A stretch of 64,000 bases of DNA from SIG459 sp045631645 (GTDB lineage: Bacteria; Bacillota; Clostridia; Oscillospirales; Oscillospiraceae), in NCBI GenBank assembly GCA_045631645.1, contig JAZQVC010000031.1:1-64000 (forward strand). The letters run 5' to 3'. A program made the position numbers and the translations under genes. Numbering within the stretch: the stretch's first letter is position 1; each line of letters begins with the position of its first letter. Of this stretch, positions 1-9,297 are shown in pieces. The notes under the pieces are model-generated. The model ran no database searches and was not told where the DNA came from. It worked only from the letters and a program-made list of their open reading frames with translations.

Positions 1-1
1 T

Positions 2-694
2 ATCGCTCTGGACGAGATCAAGGACATTTTTGTCGGCATGGGTTTCACCGTTCTGGACGGCCCCGAGGTAGAGTTTGCCGAGCTGAACTTTGACCGTCTG
101 AACGCAGAAGAGGGTCACCCCTCCCGTGACTGGTCTGACACCTTCTATTTTGACGAAGACAGCCGTGTGATGCTGCGCTCTCAGACTTCTCCCATGCAGG
201 TCCGCGCCATGGACACCATGGAGCTGCCCATCCGCATCATTGCTCCCGGCCGCGTCTATCGTAAGGACGAAGTGGATGCAACCCACTCTCCCATGTTCCA
301 TCAGGTGGAAGGCATGGTCATCGACAAAAACGTCACCATGGCTGACCTGAAGGGCACTCTGAACACTGTTGTTGAAAAGCTGTACGGTGAGGGAACCAAG
401 ACCCGTTTCCGTCCCCACCACTTCCCCTTTACCGAGCCTTCCTGCGAGATGGACGTTCAGTGCCACAAGTGCGGCGGCGTTGGCTGCCCCACCTGCAAGG
501 GCGAAGGCTGGATTGAGCTTCTCGGCGCAGGTATGATTCATCCCCGCGTTCTTGAGATGGCAGGCATTGACCCCAACGTATATTCCGGATGGGCATTTGG
601 TATCGGTCTTGAGCGCACCGCTATGCGCCGCTTCAAGATTGCCGACCTCCGTCTCATCTTCGAAAACGATGTCCGTTTCCTGGAACAGTTCTAA
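2..694 (+). CDS. pheS: Phenylalanyl-tRNA synthetase alpha subunit, C-terminal part
   Basis: Partial: the frame is already open at base 2 and the true start lies upstream of the window. The subunit carries the class II aminoacylation core that charges tRNA-Phe, and works as an alpha2-beta2 enzyme with PheT in the cytoplasm. Seen: the MGFTVLDGPEVE segment that opens the catalytic domain, the HHFPFTEPSCEMDV block, a CxxCGGxGCxxCKGEGW cluster, and the motif 3 segment GWAFGIGLERTAM near the end. pheT follows after 19 bases with its own strong ribosome site, so the two form an operon. The identification is secure. Confidence 0.97.
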   Translation: MALDEIKDIFVGMGFTVLDGPEVEFAELNFDRLNAEEGHPSRDWSDTFYFDEDSRVMLRSQTSPMQVRAMDTMELPIRIIAPGRVYRKDEVDATHSPMFHQVEGMVIDKNVTMADLKGTLNTVVEKLYGEGTKTRFRPHHFPFTEPSCEMDVQCHKCGGVGCPTCKGEGWIELLGAGMIHPRVLEMAGIDPNVYSGWAFGIGLERTAMRRFKIADLRLIFENDVRFLEQF

Positions 695-713
695 AGAAAG
701 GAGAGCGTGAAAT

Positions 714-3107
714 ATGAATCTCAGCAGAAAATGGCTTAACGAATTTGTCAGCATTGACGCAAATGATAAGGACTTTGCCGAGGCTATGACCCTCTCCGGC
801 TCCAAGGTTGAGGGCACTACTTATGCCGGCGAAGAAATTATAAATGTTGTTGTAGGTAAGGTTGTTTCCATCACCCGCCACACCAACTCCGACCATATGT
901 GGGTTTGCCAGATGGATCTGGGCGAAGAAGAGAGCGTTCAGATCGTCACCGGCGCTCAGAACGTAAAGGAAGGCGACCTTGTTCCCGTTGCAAAGCACAA
1001 GAGCCTCCTCCCCGGCGGCAAAAAGATTGAAAAGGGCAAGCTCCGCGGCGAAGTAAGCTACGGCATGCTCTGCTCCTTTGCCGAACTTGGTCTTGATCAG
1101 CGCGATTTCCCCAACGCCTGCGCAGACGGCATCTGGATCCTCTCCGAGGATAGCGACCTGGGCGAGCTTTATGTTGGCCAGGATATCCGCAGCGCTGTTG
1201 GCCTTGATGACCACACCGTTGAATTTGAAATCACTCCCAACCGCCCCGACTGCCTCTCCGTTATCGGTCTGGCACGCGAAGCAGCCGCAACCTACAATGT
1301 TCCCCTCACCCTCCACACTCCCGTGGTCAAGGGCGGCGCAGAAGGAGATCTCAATGCTCTTCTGAAGGTTGAAACTCCTGCTTCCGATCTTTGCCCCCGT
1401 TACACCGCACGCATGGTTCGCAATGTCAAGATTGCTCCCTCTCCCCTGTGGATGCGTGAGAGACTTCGCAGCATGGGCGTTCGCCCCATCAACAACATTG
1501 TTGATATTACCAATTACGTAATGCTCGAGTATGGCCAGCCCATGCACGCATTTGACTACCGCTATGTTAAGGGCGGCAAGATTGTTGTCCGCCGCGCAAG
1601 CGAAGGCGAAGAGCTCACCACTCTCGACGGCATTGTCCGCAAGCTCACCGCTGACCAACTTGTAATTGCTGACGACACCCGCGCCGTTGGTCTTGCAGGT
1701 ATTATGGGCGGCGAAAACAGTGAAATCGTTGACGACACTGTTGACGTTGTTTTCGAAAGCGCAAACTTCAACGGCACGACCATCCGCAAGGGCGCTCTTG
1801 CTCTCGGTATGCGCACCGAAGCTTCCGCAAAGTTCGAAAAGGGTCTTGACGTTTGCAACACTCTTCCCGCTGTTGAACGCGCTTGCGAGCTTGTTGAGCT
1901 TCTCGGCGCCGGCGAGGTTGTTGACGGAGTTATTGATATCGTTAACGATATGCCTTCTCCCACTGTTCTTGAGCTTGAGTGCGACAAGATAAACGCCCTC
2001 CTTGGCACCGATGTTTCCGAAGAGGAAATGGTTCGCATTCTCCGCAAGCTGGACTTCACCGTTGAGGGCAACATGGTCACCGTTCCCTCTTGGCGCGGCG
2101 ATGTTCTCCGTATGGCTGACCTTGCAGAAGAGGTTGCCCGTTTCTACGGCTATAACAATATTCCCATCACCCTCCTTCGCGGCGACACCACCTGCGGCGG
2201 TTGGTCCGATGTTCAGAAGTGCGAAAACACCCTCGGCAACTGCTGCCGCGCAATGGGTTATGACGAAATCATCACCTATTCCTTCATCAGCCCCACCTAC
2301 TACGACAAGATAGGCTGGAGCGCAGATGATTCCCGCCGCGACAGTCTCCGTATTCTCAACCCCCTGGGCGAGGACACCTCCATCATGCGCACCACCATTC
2401 TCCCCTCCATGCTGGAAATTCTCACCCGCAACTATAACTACCGCAACAAGTCCGTTCGTCTTTATGAGCTTGGCAAGATATATTTCAAGCGCGAAGACGG
2501 TCTTGCCGATGAGCCCAAAATTCTCGCTCTCGGCGCTTACGGCGGCGGCATGGACTTCTACGGCATCAAGGGTGCTGTTGAAGAAATTCTCGACACTCTC
2601 CGCATCAAGGGTGCACGCTTCGTTCCCTGCAAGGATAACACTTCCTATCATCCCGGCCGCTGCGCAAGCCTTTATATAGGCGAGAAGTATCTTGGCGTTC
2701 TCGGCCAGATACATCCTGCGGTTGCAGCCAACTACGGCGTTGAGGACGCTCTTTACTGCGCAGAGCTCAGCTTTGACGCTCTCTACGAGTCTCAGGGCGA
2801 AACTCCTGTATATGTTCCCCTGCCCCGCTTCCCCGCAACCACCCGCGACCTGAGCGTTGTTTGCGCCGCAGAAAAGACCGTTGCCGAGCTCAGCGACACC
2901 ATACTCGCCTCCGGCGGCAAGTATCTCAAGGGCTGCAGCTTCGTTGACATTTACACCGGCTCTCCCATCCCCGAGGGACACAAGTCCGTCACCTTCGCTC
3001 TCACTCTCCGCGCCGACGATGAAACCCTCACCGCCGAGCACGCAGAAGAAACCATGAAGAGCATTCTCGCCGCACTTGAAAAAGTTCACGGCGCAGTTAT
3101 TCGCTAA
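714..3107 (+). CDS. pheT: Phenylalanyl-tRNA synthetase beta subunit
   Basis: A 797-residue protein of the usual length for bacterial PheT. Domains in order: N-terminal EMAP-like tRNA-binding fold (about 40-150), B3/B4 editing domain (about 210-360), B5 domain (about 400-475), a catalytic-like core, and the C-terminal FDX-ACB anticodon-binding domain (about 705-797; LPRFPATTRDLSVV opens it). With PheS it ligates phenylalanine to its tRNA; the beta subunit also edits Tyr-tRNA-Phe. The ATG follows GAAAGGAGAG at suitable spacing. A terminator lies just after the stop. No T-box leader can be judged because the operon start is outside the window. Confidence 0.97.
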   Translation: MNLSRKWLNEFVSIDANDKDFAEAMTLSGSKVEGTTYAGEEIINVVVGKVVSITRHTNSDHMWVCQMDLGEEESVQIVTGAQNVKEGDLVPVAKHKSLLPGGKKIEKGKLRGEVSYGMLCSFAELGLDQRDFPNACADGIWILSEDSDLGELYVGQDIRSAVGLDDHTVEFEITPNRPDCLSVIGLAREAAATYNVPLTLHTPVVKGGAEGDLNALLKVETPASDLCPRYTARMVRNVKIAPSPLWMRERLRSMGVRPINNIVDITNYVMLEYGQPMHAFDYRYVKGGKIVVRRASEGEELTTLDGIVRKLTADQLVIADDTRAVGLAGIMGGENSEIVDDTVDVVFESANFNGTTIRKGALALGMRTEASAKFEKGLDVCNTLPAVERACELVELLGAGEVVDGVIDIVNDMPSPTVLELECDKINALLGTDVSEEEMVRILRKLDFTVEGNMVTVPSWRGDVLRMADLAEEVARFYGYNNIPITLLRGDTTCGGWSDVQKCENTLGNCCRAMGYDEIITYSFISPTYYDKIGWSADDSRRDSLRILNPLGEDTSIMRTTILPSMLEILTRNYNYRNKSVRLYELGKIYFKREDGLADEPKILALGAYGGGMDFYGIKGAVEEILDTLRIKGARFVPCKDNTSYHPGRCASLYIGEKYLGVLGQIHPAVAANYGVEDALYCAELSFDALYESQGETPVYVPLPRFPATTRDLSVVCAAEKTVAELSDTILASGGKYLKGCSFVDIYTGSPIPEGHKSVTFALTLRADDETLTAEHAEETMKSILAALEKVHGAVIR

Positions 3108-3114
3108 AAAAGGC

Positions 3115-3145
3115 AAAAAGGGCGTGGTTCATCACGCCCTTTTTA
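3115..3145 (+). terminator. Intrinsic terminator after pheT
   Basis: A 7-bp GC-rich stem (GGGCGTG/CACGCCC) with a 6-base loop, preceded by five A and followed by five T. It ends the pheST transcript 8 bases after the pheT stop. Confidence 0.9.
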
Positions 3146-3164
3146 TTTTCAAAGGAGTTTATTT

Positions 3165-3785
3165 ATGGGTCACATTCCCTCCGCCGCCACCGCGGATATT
3201 GAGCTTCTCTCTTTTGACGAAGCCCTCTCCTCCGCCCTTCTTCCCAACGAGGAATACGATGTTTCAAAATGGCTCTATGTCCCCAACCGCTACTCTGAAT
3301 ACCGTTACATACTGGGCACAAGAGGCACAAATCCCCTTATCTGCGTTGGCATAAACCCCTCCACCGCAGCCCCCGGCGATTTGGACAACACCCTTAAAAG
3401 TGTTGAGCGCGTTGCCCTACATAATGGCTATGACAGTTTCATCATGTTCAATGTCTATGCCCAGCGGGCCACCAACCCCGACGACATGGAACAGGAATTA
3501 AATTCACTTCTCCATAAAGAGAATATGAAGGCATTCGAGTATGCCCTTGCTCTTTCTGAAAATGGCGCTCCCGCCGTATGGGCTGCCTGGGGTACGATAA
3601 TTGAAAAGCGCTGCTATCTTTCAGACTGTGTCAGAGATATGATCGCTCTTGGTGAGAAATACGGAGCGAGCTGGTACAGCGCAGGAAAACGAAGCAAAAA
3701 GGGACATCCCCATCATCCTCTTTATCTGAAAAAAGACAGCTTGTTGGAAAGTTTTCCCATATGCGAATATCTAGACAGCCTGTAA
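3165..3785 (+). CDS. DUF1643 domain-containing protein
   Basis: A 206-residue soluble protein. The stretch from NRYSEYRYILG through ICVGINPSTA and the following LDNTLKSVERVA matches the DUF1643 family, whose biochemical role is unknown. The ATG sits 9 bases after AAGGAG and directly behind the pheT terminator, so it needs its own promoter or read-through. It is a single gene, with no functional partner next to it. The family call is firm; any function would be a guess. Confidence 0.85.
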   Translation: MGHIPSAATADIELLSFDEALSSALLPNEEYDVSKWLYVPNRYSEYRYILGTRGTNPLICVGINPSTAAPGDLDNTLKSVERVALHNGYDSFIMFNVYAQRATNPDDMEQELNSLLHKENMKAFEYALALSENGAPAVWAAWGTIIEKRCYLSDCVRDMIALGEKYGASWYSAGKRSKKGHPHHPLYLKKDSLLESFPICEYLDSL

Positions 3786-3860
3786 ATATTTGTATTCTGA
3801 CGAATTTTGTCATCGTGAAAAACTAAACACAATTTTTACATAATTGTCGCAATAAAACAC

Positions 3861-3888
3861 TTTACACCTAAAAAATATTTGCTATAAT
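3861..3888 (+). promoter_or_regulatory. Probable sigma-A promoter of ireB
   Basis: TTTACA, a 16-base spacer, then a perfect TATAAT, about 80 bases before the ireB start in an AT-rich gap. Confidence 0.65.
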
Positions 3889-3966
3889 GTAGGTGTAGAG
3901 GATTAAAAAGCGCAAAAAATACTATTGTGTCTGCATGAAAATTCCGAAAAAGGAGGAGTAAAAAAC

Positions 3967-4209
3967 ATGGAAGACATTACCAGAAGATTCACTGCAATTG
4001 ACAACAAGACCGAGATAAAAGAGATACTGTCTTCTGTTTACGACTCTCTTCTTATCAAGGGCTATAACCCCATCAACCAGATAGTTGGCTATATTCTCTC
4101 CGAGGACCCCACCTACATCACCAACTACAATAAAGCCCGTGCACTTATCACCCGTATTGACCGCGATGAGCTCCTGCAGGAGCTTGTTCTCAGCTATCTG
4201 GGTAAGTAA
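3967..4209 (+). CDS. ireB: IreB family regulatory phosphoprotein (UPF0297/YrzL)
   Basis: An 80-residue protein that matches the IreB family over its whole length (MEDITRRFTAID..., ...DRDELLQELV). In Enterococcus, IreB is a small substrate of the PASTA-type Ser/Thr kinase IreK and limits intrinsic cephalosporin resistance. The ATG was chosen because AAGGAGGAG lies 9-10 bases before it; an upstream in-frame ATG at 3925 has no ribosome site. In many Clostridia the gene precedes yrrK/ruvX, but here it stands alone between a promoter and a terminator. Its presence suggests a PrkC/IreK-type kinase elsewhere in the genome, which would fit the FHA-domain protein at 9.3 kb. Confidence 0.93.
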   Translation: MEDITRRFTAIDNKTEIKEILSSVYDSLLIKGYNPINQIVGYILSEDPTYITNYNKARALITRIDRDELLQELVLSYLGK

Positions 4210-4221
4210 ACATTACAAATT

Positions 4222-4261
4222 AAAAATGCCGCAACAGTTCAAGACTGTTGCGGCATTTTTT
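4222..4261. terminator. Bidirectional terminator between ireB and ktrA
   Basis: A 12-bp perfect stem (TGCCGCAACAGT and its complement) with a 5-base loop, A-run before and T-run after. It serves ireB on the plus strand and the potassium operon on the minus strand. Confidence 0.92.
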
Positions 4262-4911
4262 TACTTTTTAACAGAAAGCTTCTTTATATCGTCCGCTTTT
4301 CCAAGAACGATCAGATGCTCATCGGCAGAAATAACATGATCGGCATAGGGCATCGGATCCACTTTTCCGTCTTTTTTCACTGCAAGAACATTGAGGTGGT
4401 AGTTTACGCGAAGATTGAGTTCACGGAAGTTCTTACCTATCCACTTGGAATAGGGAGAAATTTCATATATGAAATGATCCTCGGTAAGTGGGATGCAGTC
4501 GAAAATATTATCGCTGCTTTCGCTGATTGCCAGAGTACGGGCAGTATCGCGGTCGGGATAGATGACAGCATCTGCTCCATTGCGGAGAAGGAACTTGCTG
4601 TGGATATCATTGGAGGCTTTGCTTATAACCTTCTTTGCGCCAAGTTCTTTAAGGAGGCTGGTGACCTGAATGCTGTTCTGGAAGCTTCCGCCAATACAGA
4701 CGAAGCAGCAGTCAAAGTTTCCGATACCGAAAGAACGCAGTACATCCTCTTCACTGCAATCGCCGACTTTTGCACTGATTGAATATTTGAGAGCATCTTC
4801 AAGGCGGCTTTCCTCTATATCAGCAATCATTATTTCTCCGCCCTGCTCATAGAGCTCGCGGCAAAGATGATGGCCAAAGCTGTTAAGACCGATTATGAGA
4901 AATGACTTCAT
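4261..4911 (-). CDS. ktrA: KtrA-type potassium channel regulatory subunit (single RCK)
   Basis: A 216-residue cytosolic protein with one RCK-N Rossmann domain (about 1-125; GLNSFGHHL is a slightly altered GxGxxG nucleotide loop) and one RCK-C domain (about 137-216). This is the KtrA layout: a ring of such subunits binds ATP/ADP, and often c-di-AMP, and gates the membrane subunit KtrB. It is the last gene of a four-gene minus-strand cluster and lies 11 bases after the TrkH/KtrB-like gene at 4923-6266, its likely partner. The family assignment is sure; pairing with that particular membrane subunit rests on adjacency and on the single-RCK size. Confidence 0.88.
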   Translation of the reverse strand: MKSFLIIGLNSFGHHLCRELYEQGGEIMIADIEESRLEDALKYSISAKVGDCSEEDVLRSFGIGNFDCCFVCIGGSFQNSIQVTSLLKELGAKKVISKASNDIHSKFLLRNGADAVIYPDRDTARTLAISESSDNIFDCIPLTEDHFIYEISPYSKWIGKNFRELNLRVNYHLNVLAVKKDGKVDPMPYADHVISADEHLIVLGKADDIKKLSVKK

Positions 4912-4922
4912 AAATTCTTCTC

Positions 4923-6266
4923 CTAACCTATAGTAATTTTTTCAACGGGATATTGAACTTTGTGAGCTGCACGTTTTTCAAGAAGGGCAAGGGCAAAGGA
5001 TACGCTTCCCAATCTTCCAAGGAACATAAGGCACATCATAAAATACAAAGCTGTGGGGCAAAGTTCGCCCACAAGCCCTGTGCTTATACCTGCGGTTCCT
5101 ATTCCGGAAACAACCTCGAACAAAACTCTTGTAAGCTCAAGCTCAGGCTGAAGGGCACAAATCAAAAAGCTGCCTATAAAAACAAGACCAAGATTGCAGC
5201 AGATAATGGCAACGGCTTTGTTTATGGCATCGCCTTCTATACGTCTTCCAAAAACATTGGCATTGCGCTCATGGCGCATTCCGCAAAATGCATGGATGAG
5301 AATAACGGTTATAGTTGTTGTTTTAACACCGCCCGCGGTTGAACCGGGAGAGCCACCAATGAACATCAGGAAGATAAGAAGCAGCATTCCTCCCGAAGAA
5401 AGCGAGGAGGCGGGAATTGTAACAAAGCCTGCGTTGCGGCTGGTGACGGAGGTAAAGACTGCGGTGAGAATTCTCTCCCCCGCTGGCATTCCGCTTTGGG
5501 AAGCTCCGTTTTCAAAAATCATAAACAGCGCTGCGCCGCCAACTATAAGTATACCGCTGACGCTGAGAACAAGCTTTGTCTGGAGGCTGAAGGCTCTGAA
5601 GCGGAAGCCCTTCTGATGAATATCCGCCAGAACAAGGAAACCCAAACCACCCAGAATGATTAGAGCCATCAATATTATGTTAACATACCAATCATTAATA
5701 AAGAGGTTCAGGCTGCCATGGTTACCGGTGCCTCCCATAAGGTCGAAGCCCGCGTTGCAGAATGCGGAAACGGAGTGGAAAAGTCCGTACCAAAGACCCT
5801 TAGCAAATCCGAACATTGGAATAAAACGGACAGAGAGCAAAAGCGCACCAGCAATTTCGGCAACTGCGGTTATTCTCAAAAGCTCGTTAATGAGCCTCAT
5901 AATACCGCCAACCTGAGTGCTGTTAAGACTTTCCACCATAACTTCACGCTGTTTCAGACCCACACGGCGGCGCATAAGCATAAAGAACATGGTTGCTATG
6001 GTCATAACACCAAGTCCGCCTATCTGGAAGAGCAGAAAAATCACCATGTGTCCGAAAGAAGACCAGTAACTTGCCGTATCAACAAGGGTGAAGCCCGTTA
6101 CCGTAGAGGCGGAAACGGAGGTGAAAAAGGCCGTTGTAAAATCAGCCGCCTCCCTGGTGCGTACCGAAGCAGGGAGAGAAAGCAACACCGTGCCAAGAGC
6201 TATCAATATTAAATATCCAAGTGCAATAATCTGCACATGACTGAGTCTCAGCCTACGTTTCTTCAT
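4923..6266 (-). CDS. ktrB: TrkH/KtrB family potassium uptake membrane subunit
   Basis: A 447-residue polytopic membrane protein of KtrB length. Four pore-loop repeats with the characteristic filter glycines are visible: SASTVTGFTLV, SAFCNAGFDLM, VTSRNAGFVTI and GIGTAGISTGLV. It would import K+ across the cytoplasmic membrane when gated by the neighbouring KtrA. The gene begins 12 bases after the end of the other TrkH-type gene, so both are cotranscribed. It is shorter than the upstream paralog and has the compact N-terminus typical of KtrB. The gene symbol is inferred from length and its KtrA neighbour. Confidence 0.88.
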   Translation of the reverse strand: MKKRRLRLSHVQIIALGYLILIALGTVLLSLPASVRTREAADFTTAFFTSVSASTVTGFTLVDTASYWSSFGHMVIFLLFQIGGLGVMTIATMFFMLMRRRVGLKQREVMVESLNSTQVGGIMRLINELLRITAVAEIAGALLLSVRFIPMFGFAKGLWYGLFHSVSAFCNAGFDLMGGTGNHGSLNLFINDWYVNIILMALIILGGLGFLVLADIHQKGFRFRAFSLQTKLVLSVSGILIVGGAALFMIFENGASQSGMPAGERILTAVFTSVTSRNAGFVTIPASSLSSGGMLLLIFLMFIGGSPGSTAGGVKTTTITVILIHAFCGMRHERNANVFGRRIEGDAINKAVAIICCNLGLVFIGSFLICALQPELELTRVLFEVVSGIGTAGISTGLVGELCPTALYFMMCLMFLGRLGSVSFALALLEKRAAHKVQYPVEKITIG

Positions 6267-6278
6267 ATTATGTCAACC

Positions 6279-7727
6279 TTATTTCTTCCACACCTGAGGA
6301 ATAATCATAACAAGAATTGGGTATATCTCAAGTCTGCCTATGAGCATAACTATGCTGAGGATAATTTTGGAAAACGCACTGTATGCACCGTAGTTCATAA
6401 CGGCGCCCACCGCATCCATACCGGGTCCCACATTATTGAGGCAGGAAACAACTGCGGTAAAGTTTGTCTCCATTGAAAAGCCATCCACAGTTACCAGCAT
6501 TACAGCTGCCGCGAGGCTTATAAAGTAGATAAGGTAATAGCTTGCAACGGACTCAACTGTATCATCATCAAGTATCTCTCCGTCCAGATAAATGTGTTTA
6601 ACAGCTCTGGGATGGAAGGCCTTATAAAGTGCGCGGCGAGCACTTTTCATCAAAACCACCACACGGACAACCTTGCTGCCACCGCCTGTGCTGCCTGCGC
6701 AGGCGCCGATGAACATCATAAGCACAAGCAGAGTTCTTGAAATCTGTGGCCATTTATCGAAGTCCACGGTGCAAAAACCACTGGTGCTTATTATGGAAGC
6801 AACCTGGAAAGCACTGTGGCGCAAAGTCTCGCCAAAGGAATTAAAGAGAGAGAATGTGTTTGCTGCAATAATGGCAATTGCCGCAATAACGATGACAAAA
6901 AACCATCTCAGTTCCTCGTCTTTTAAAACCTTTTTGATCTGCTTCAGAAGCACAAGGAAGTAAATATTGAAGTTAACAGAGAAAACAATCATAAACACCG
7001 TGGTAACCCACTGTGCATATGCGCTGTAAGATGCCAGAGAATCATTTTTGATGGCAAATCCTCCGGTTCCGGCAGTGCCGAAGGCAATGGTGACAGAATC
7101 GAAAAGAGGCACTCTGCCAAGGAGAAGCAAGACAATCTGGAGCAGTGTCAGGAAAACATAGATGGCATAGAGAATGGATGCTGAACGCTTCATTCTCGGA
7201 ACAAGCTTGCTGATCTTTATGCCGGGGCTTTCAGCCCTGAGAAGATGCATGCTCTCTCCGCCGTCCTTGCCAGTGAGAGGGCTCAGCACCATCATAAACA
7301 CCAGTACGCCCATACCGCCAAGCCAATGGGTGAAGCTTCGCCAGTAGAGCATTGACATAGGAAGAGCTTCTATGTCGCCAAGAATTGTGGCGCCCGTGGT
7401 TGTAAAGCCCGATACCGTTTCAAAAAAGCAATCTATATAATTTGGGATGGCGCCGCTTATACGAAAAGGCAAAGCACCGAAAGCAGAAACCAAAATCCAG
7501 CCTATGCCAACGGTAAGAAGGCCTTCACGGGCAAAGAAATTTTTGTTTCCGCCCTTGCGCAGTGCAAAGGGAAGAGCAAGCGCCAGCATAAGAATAATTA
7601 CCAGGGCAAAAGCTGTGACGGAGCCTGACTCCCCCTTTGCGAGAGCAATGGCAAGGGCGGGCAGCATGAAAAGTGCCTCAACCGCCAAAAGCTTTGCGAT
7701 GATATTTATAATCATCCTGTAATTCAT
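6279..7727 (-). CDS. trkH: TrkH family potassium uptake protein
   Basis: A 482-residue membrane protein with the longer TrkH layout (two extra N-terminal helices). The pore-loop motifs are SGFTTTGATI, GTAGTGGFAIKN, ISTSGFCTVDF and NNVGPGMDAVG. It transports K+ and is normally gated by TrkA, which is encoded immediately upstream (3 bases between the genes). A second, different TrkH-type gene follows downstream, so this operon carries two potassium channels with two kinds of regulatory subunit. Confidence 0.9.
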   Translation of the reverse strand: MNYRMIINIIAKLLAVEALFMLPALAIALAKGESGSVTAFALVIILMLALALPFALRKGGNKNFFAREGLLTVGIGWILVSAFGALPFRISGAIPNYIDCFFETVSGFTTTGATILGDIEALPMSMLYWRSFTHWLGGMGVLVFMMVLSPLTGKDGGESMHLLRAESPGIKISKLVPRMKRSASILYAIYVFLTLLQIVLLLLGRVPLFDSVTIAFGTAGTGGFAIKNDSLASYSAYAQWVTTVFMIVFSVNFNIYFLVLLKQIKKVLKDEELRWFFVIVIAAIAIIAANTFSLFNSFGETLRHSAFQVASIISTSGFCTVDFDKWPQISRTLLVLMMFIGACAGSTGGGSKVVRVVVLMKSARRALYKAFHPRAVKHIYLDGEILDDDTVESVASYYLIYFISLAAAVMLVTVDGFSMETNFTAVVSCLNNVGPGMDAVGAVMNYGAYSAFSKIILSIVMLIGRLEIYPILVMIIPQVWKK

Positions 7728-7730
7728 AGC

Positions 7731-9098
7731 TTAATCCTCAGCAACAAAAACATCATTCAGGTCAAGAATAACTCTGTCAGCGGAGTTGATAACAATAACA
7801 GTGTCCCCCTCCTCGAAGCTGTCAAAGCCTCCGGGAACAATGGTGGCGCCCATTCTGTTTATGCAGGCGATAAGTATATTGGGCTTGAATTTAATGTCCT
7901 TGAGCATTACCCCGAGGTATCTGCAGGAAGCAGTAACATTGAACTCGAGGGCATCAACCCTTCCGTCCACCAGATGATGGAGAGTCAATACAGAGCTATC
8001 TCCCCTATTCTGCATGGCGCGGACATAACCCACGATTGCATCGGCGCAGAGCTTCTTGGGGCTGACAAGGCTGCTGACACCCTTATCGGAGATAAGAGAG
8101 CCAAACTCGCTTCGGTTTAACTTTGTAATAACCTGCGGCACTCCGATGTTATTAAGGTACATTGAGAGAATAATATTCTCCTCATCGACATTGGTAAGAG
8201 CGGCAACGGCGTCCATTTTCGCGGCATGCTCGCTGTTGAGAGTTTCCGCAGCAGAACCATCGGCACACACCACAAGAGCCTCAGGATATTTTCCGGCAAG
8301 CATCGCGGCCTTGGCAGGAGTTTTCTCCAGAAGCTTTACACGAACGCCCGATTTAAGCAGAAGAAATGTGAGATAATCAGCAATCTTACTGCCGCCTATA
8401 ATCATTACATCCTTCGCAGCCTTCAACTTCAGACCTGAGGCGTTGAGCATCTTCACAATTTCGGTGACGGATGAGCAGACGGATACCTTATCCCCCGCCT
8501 TAAGCACAAAGCTTCCGTCAGGAACAATTACCTCGCTGCCTCTTCTCACAGCGCAGACGAGGGCTTTGCAGCGAAGCTTGCGGTTAAAGTCCATCAGCTT
8601 CATACCGTCCATCAGACTGCCTTCCTTGGGAATAACTTCAACAATGTCAACGCGGCTTTTAGGAAAGCTGTCGCGGCGGAGAACTCCGGGAAATTCAAGG
8701 AGGGAGAATATCTCGCGGGCTGCATTGAGTTCGGGATTGATGGTCATAGAAAGACCAAGCTCGTCCTTAATATAATACATCTGTTCGGAATATTCGGGGC
8801 TTCTTACGCGAGCTATGGTATTCCCGCAGCCAAGCTTGCGGGCAAAAATGCAGCAGAGGATATTCAGCTCGTCCTGTGCTGTGCAGGCAATAAGAAGATC
8901 GGCATTACCGGCATTGGCAGCCTTAAGGACGTCAAGATTTGCTCCATTGCCGCAGATTGCCATAACATCAAGAGTGTTGTTTATTTCCTCAACAACGCTC
9001 CTGCTGTTATCAATAACAACGATATCGTGGCCTTCGCGGGTCAACTGGCGGACTATGGCATAGCCAACCTTTCCTCCGCCTACCAGAATAATCTTCAT
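7731..9098 (-). CDS. trkA: Trk system potassium transporter regulatory subunit TrkA (tandem RCK)
   Basis: A 455-residue cytosolic protein with two RCK-N/RCK-C units in tandem. The first nucleotide loop is GGGKVGYAI at residues 7-15 and the second is IIGGSKIADYL near residue 230. The duplication is the hallmark of TrkA as opposed to KtrA. The ATG at 9098 follows GGAGGG with normal spacing; a longer reading to 9119 adds MYPEGLN in front and would place the start over the ribosome site, so the shorter form was chosen. It is the first gene of the minus-strand trkA-trkH-ktrB-ktrA cluster and has a good sigma-A promoter directly upstream. Confidence 0.92.
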   Translation of the reverse strand: MKIILVGGGKVGYAIVRQLTREGHDIVVIDNSRSVVEEINNTLDVMAICGNGANLDVLKAANAGNADLLIACTAQDELNILCCIFARKLGCGNTIARVRSPEYSEQMYYIKDELGLSMTINPELNAAREIFSLLEFPGVLRRDSFPKSRVDIVEVIPKEGSLMDGMKLMDFNRKLRCKALVCAVRRGSEVIVPDGSFVLKAGDKVSVCSSVTEIVKMLNASGLKLKAAKDVMIIGGSKIADYLTFLLLKSGVRVKLLEKTPAKAAMLAGKYPEALVVCADGSAAETLNSEHAAKMDAVAALTNVDEENIILSMYLNNIGVPQVITKLNRSEFGSLISDKGVSSLVSPKKLCADAIVGYVRAMQNRGDSSVLTLHHLVDGRVDALEFNVTASCRYLGVMLKDIKFKPNILIACINRMGATIVPGGFDSFEEGDTVIVINSADRVILDLNDVFVAED

Positions 9099-9130
9099 AT
9101 TGAGTCCCTCCGGATACAATAATTCAATTT

Positions 9131-9159
9131 ATTTTACACCTTCTTAACACCGATTACAA
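9131..9159 (-). promoter_or_regulatory. Promoter of the trkA-trkH-ktrB-ktrA operon
   Basis: On the minus strand: TTGTAA, a 17-base spacer, TAAAAT, about 32 bases before the trkA ATG. No c-di-AMP (ydaO-type) riboswitch fits in the short leader. Confidence 0.7.
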
Positions 9160-9237
9160 TGGTATTGTATTTGTTTGGCCAATAATTTCACCATATATTC
9201 TCTTAATTTAGTAATTAATCCACCAGCTATTGTAATT

Positions 9238-9266
9238 TTGATACATTTTTGTTATATTATTAGATT
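9238..9266 (+). promoter_or_regulatory. Possible promoter of the FHA-FtsW operon
   Basis: TTGATA, 17-base spacer, TAGATT, about 32 bases before the ATG at 9298. The -10 matches only 4 of 6 positions, so this is tentative; it is divergent from the trkA promoter. Confidence 0.4.
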
Positions 9267-9297
9267 GTTGAATTATGTATTGAAAGGAGGCACCGGA

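Noticed and set aside
654..3116. 820-residue open frame on the minus strand opposite pheT
   Set aside because: It mirrors pheT exactly, lacks a ribosome site and codes for a low-complexity Ala/Gly/Asn-rich product; it arises from the strong codon bias of pheT.
9099..9297. c-di-AMP riboswitch before the potassium operon
   Set aside because: The leader between promoter and trkA is only about 30 bases, too short for a ydaO-type aptamer, and no matching core was seen.
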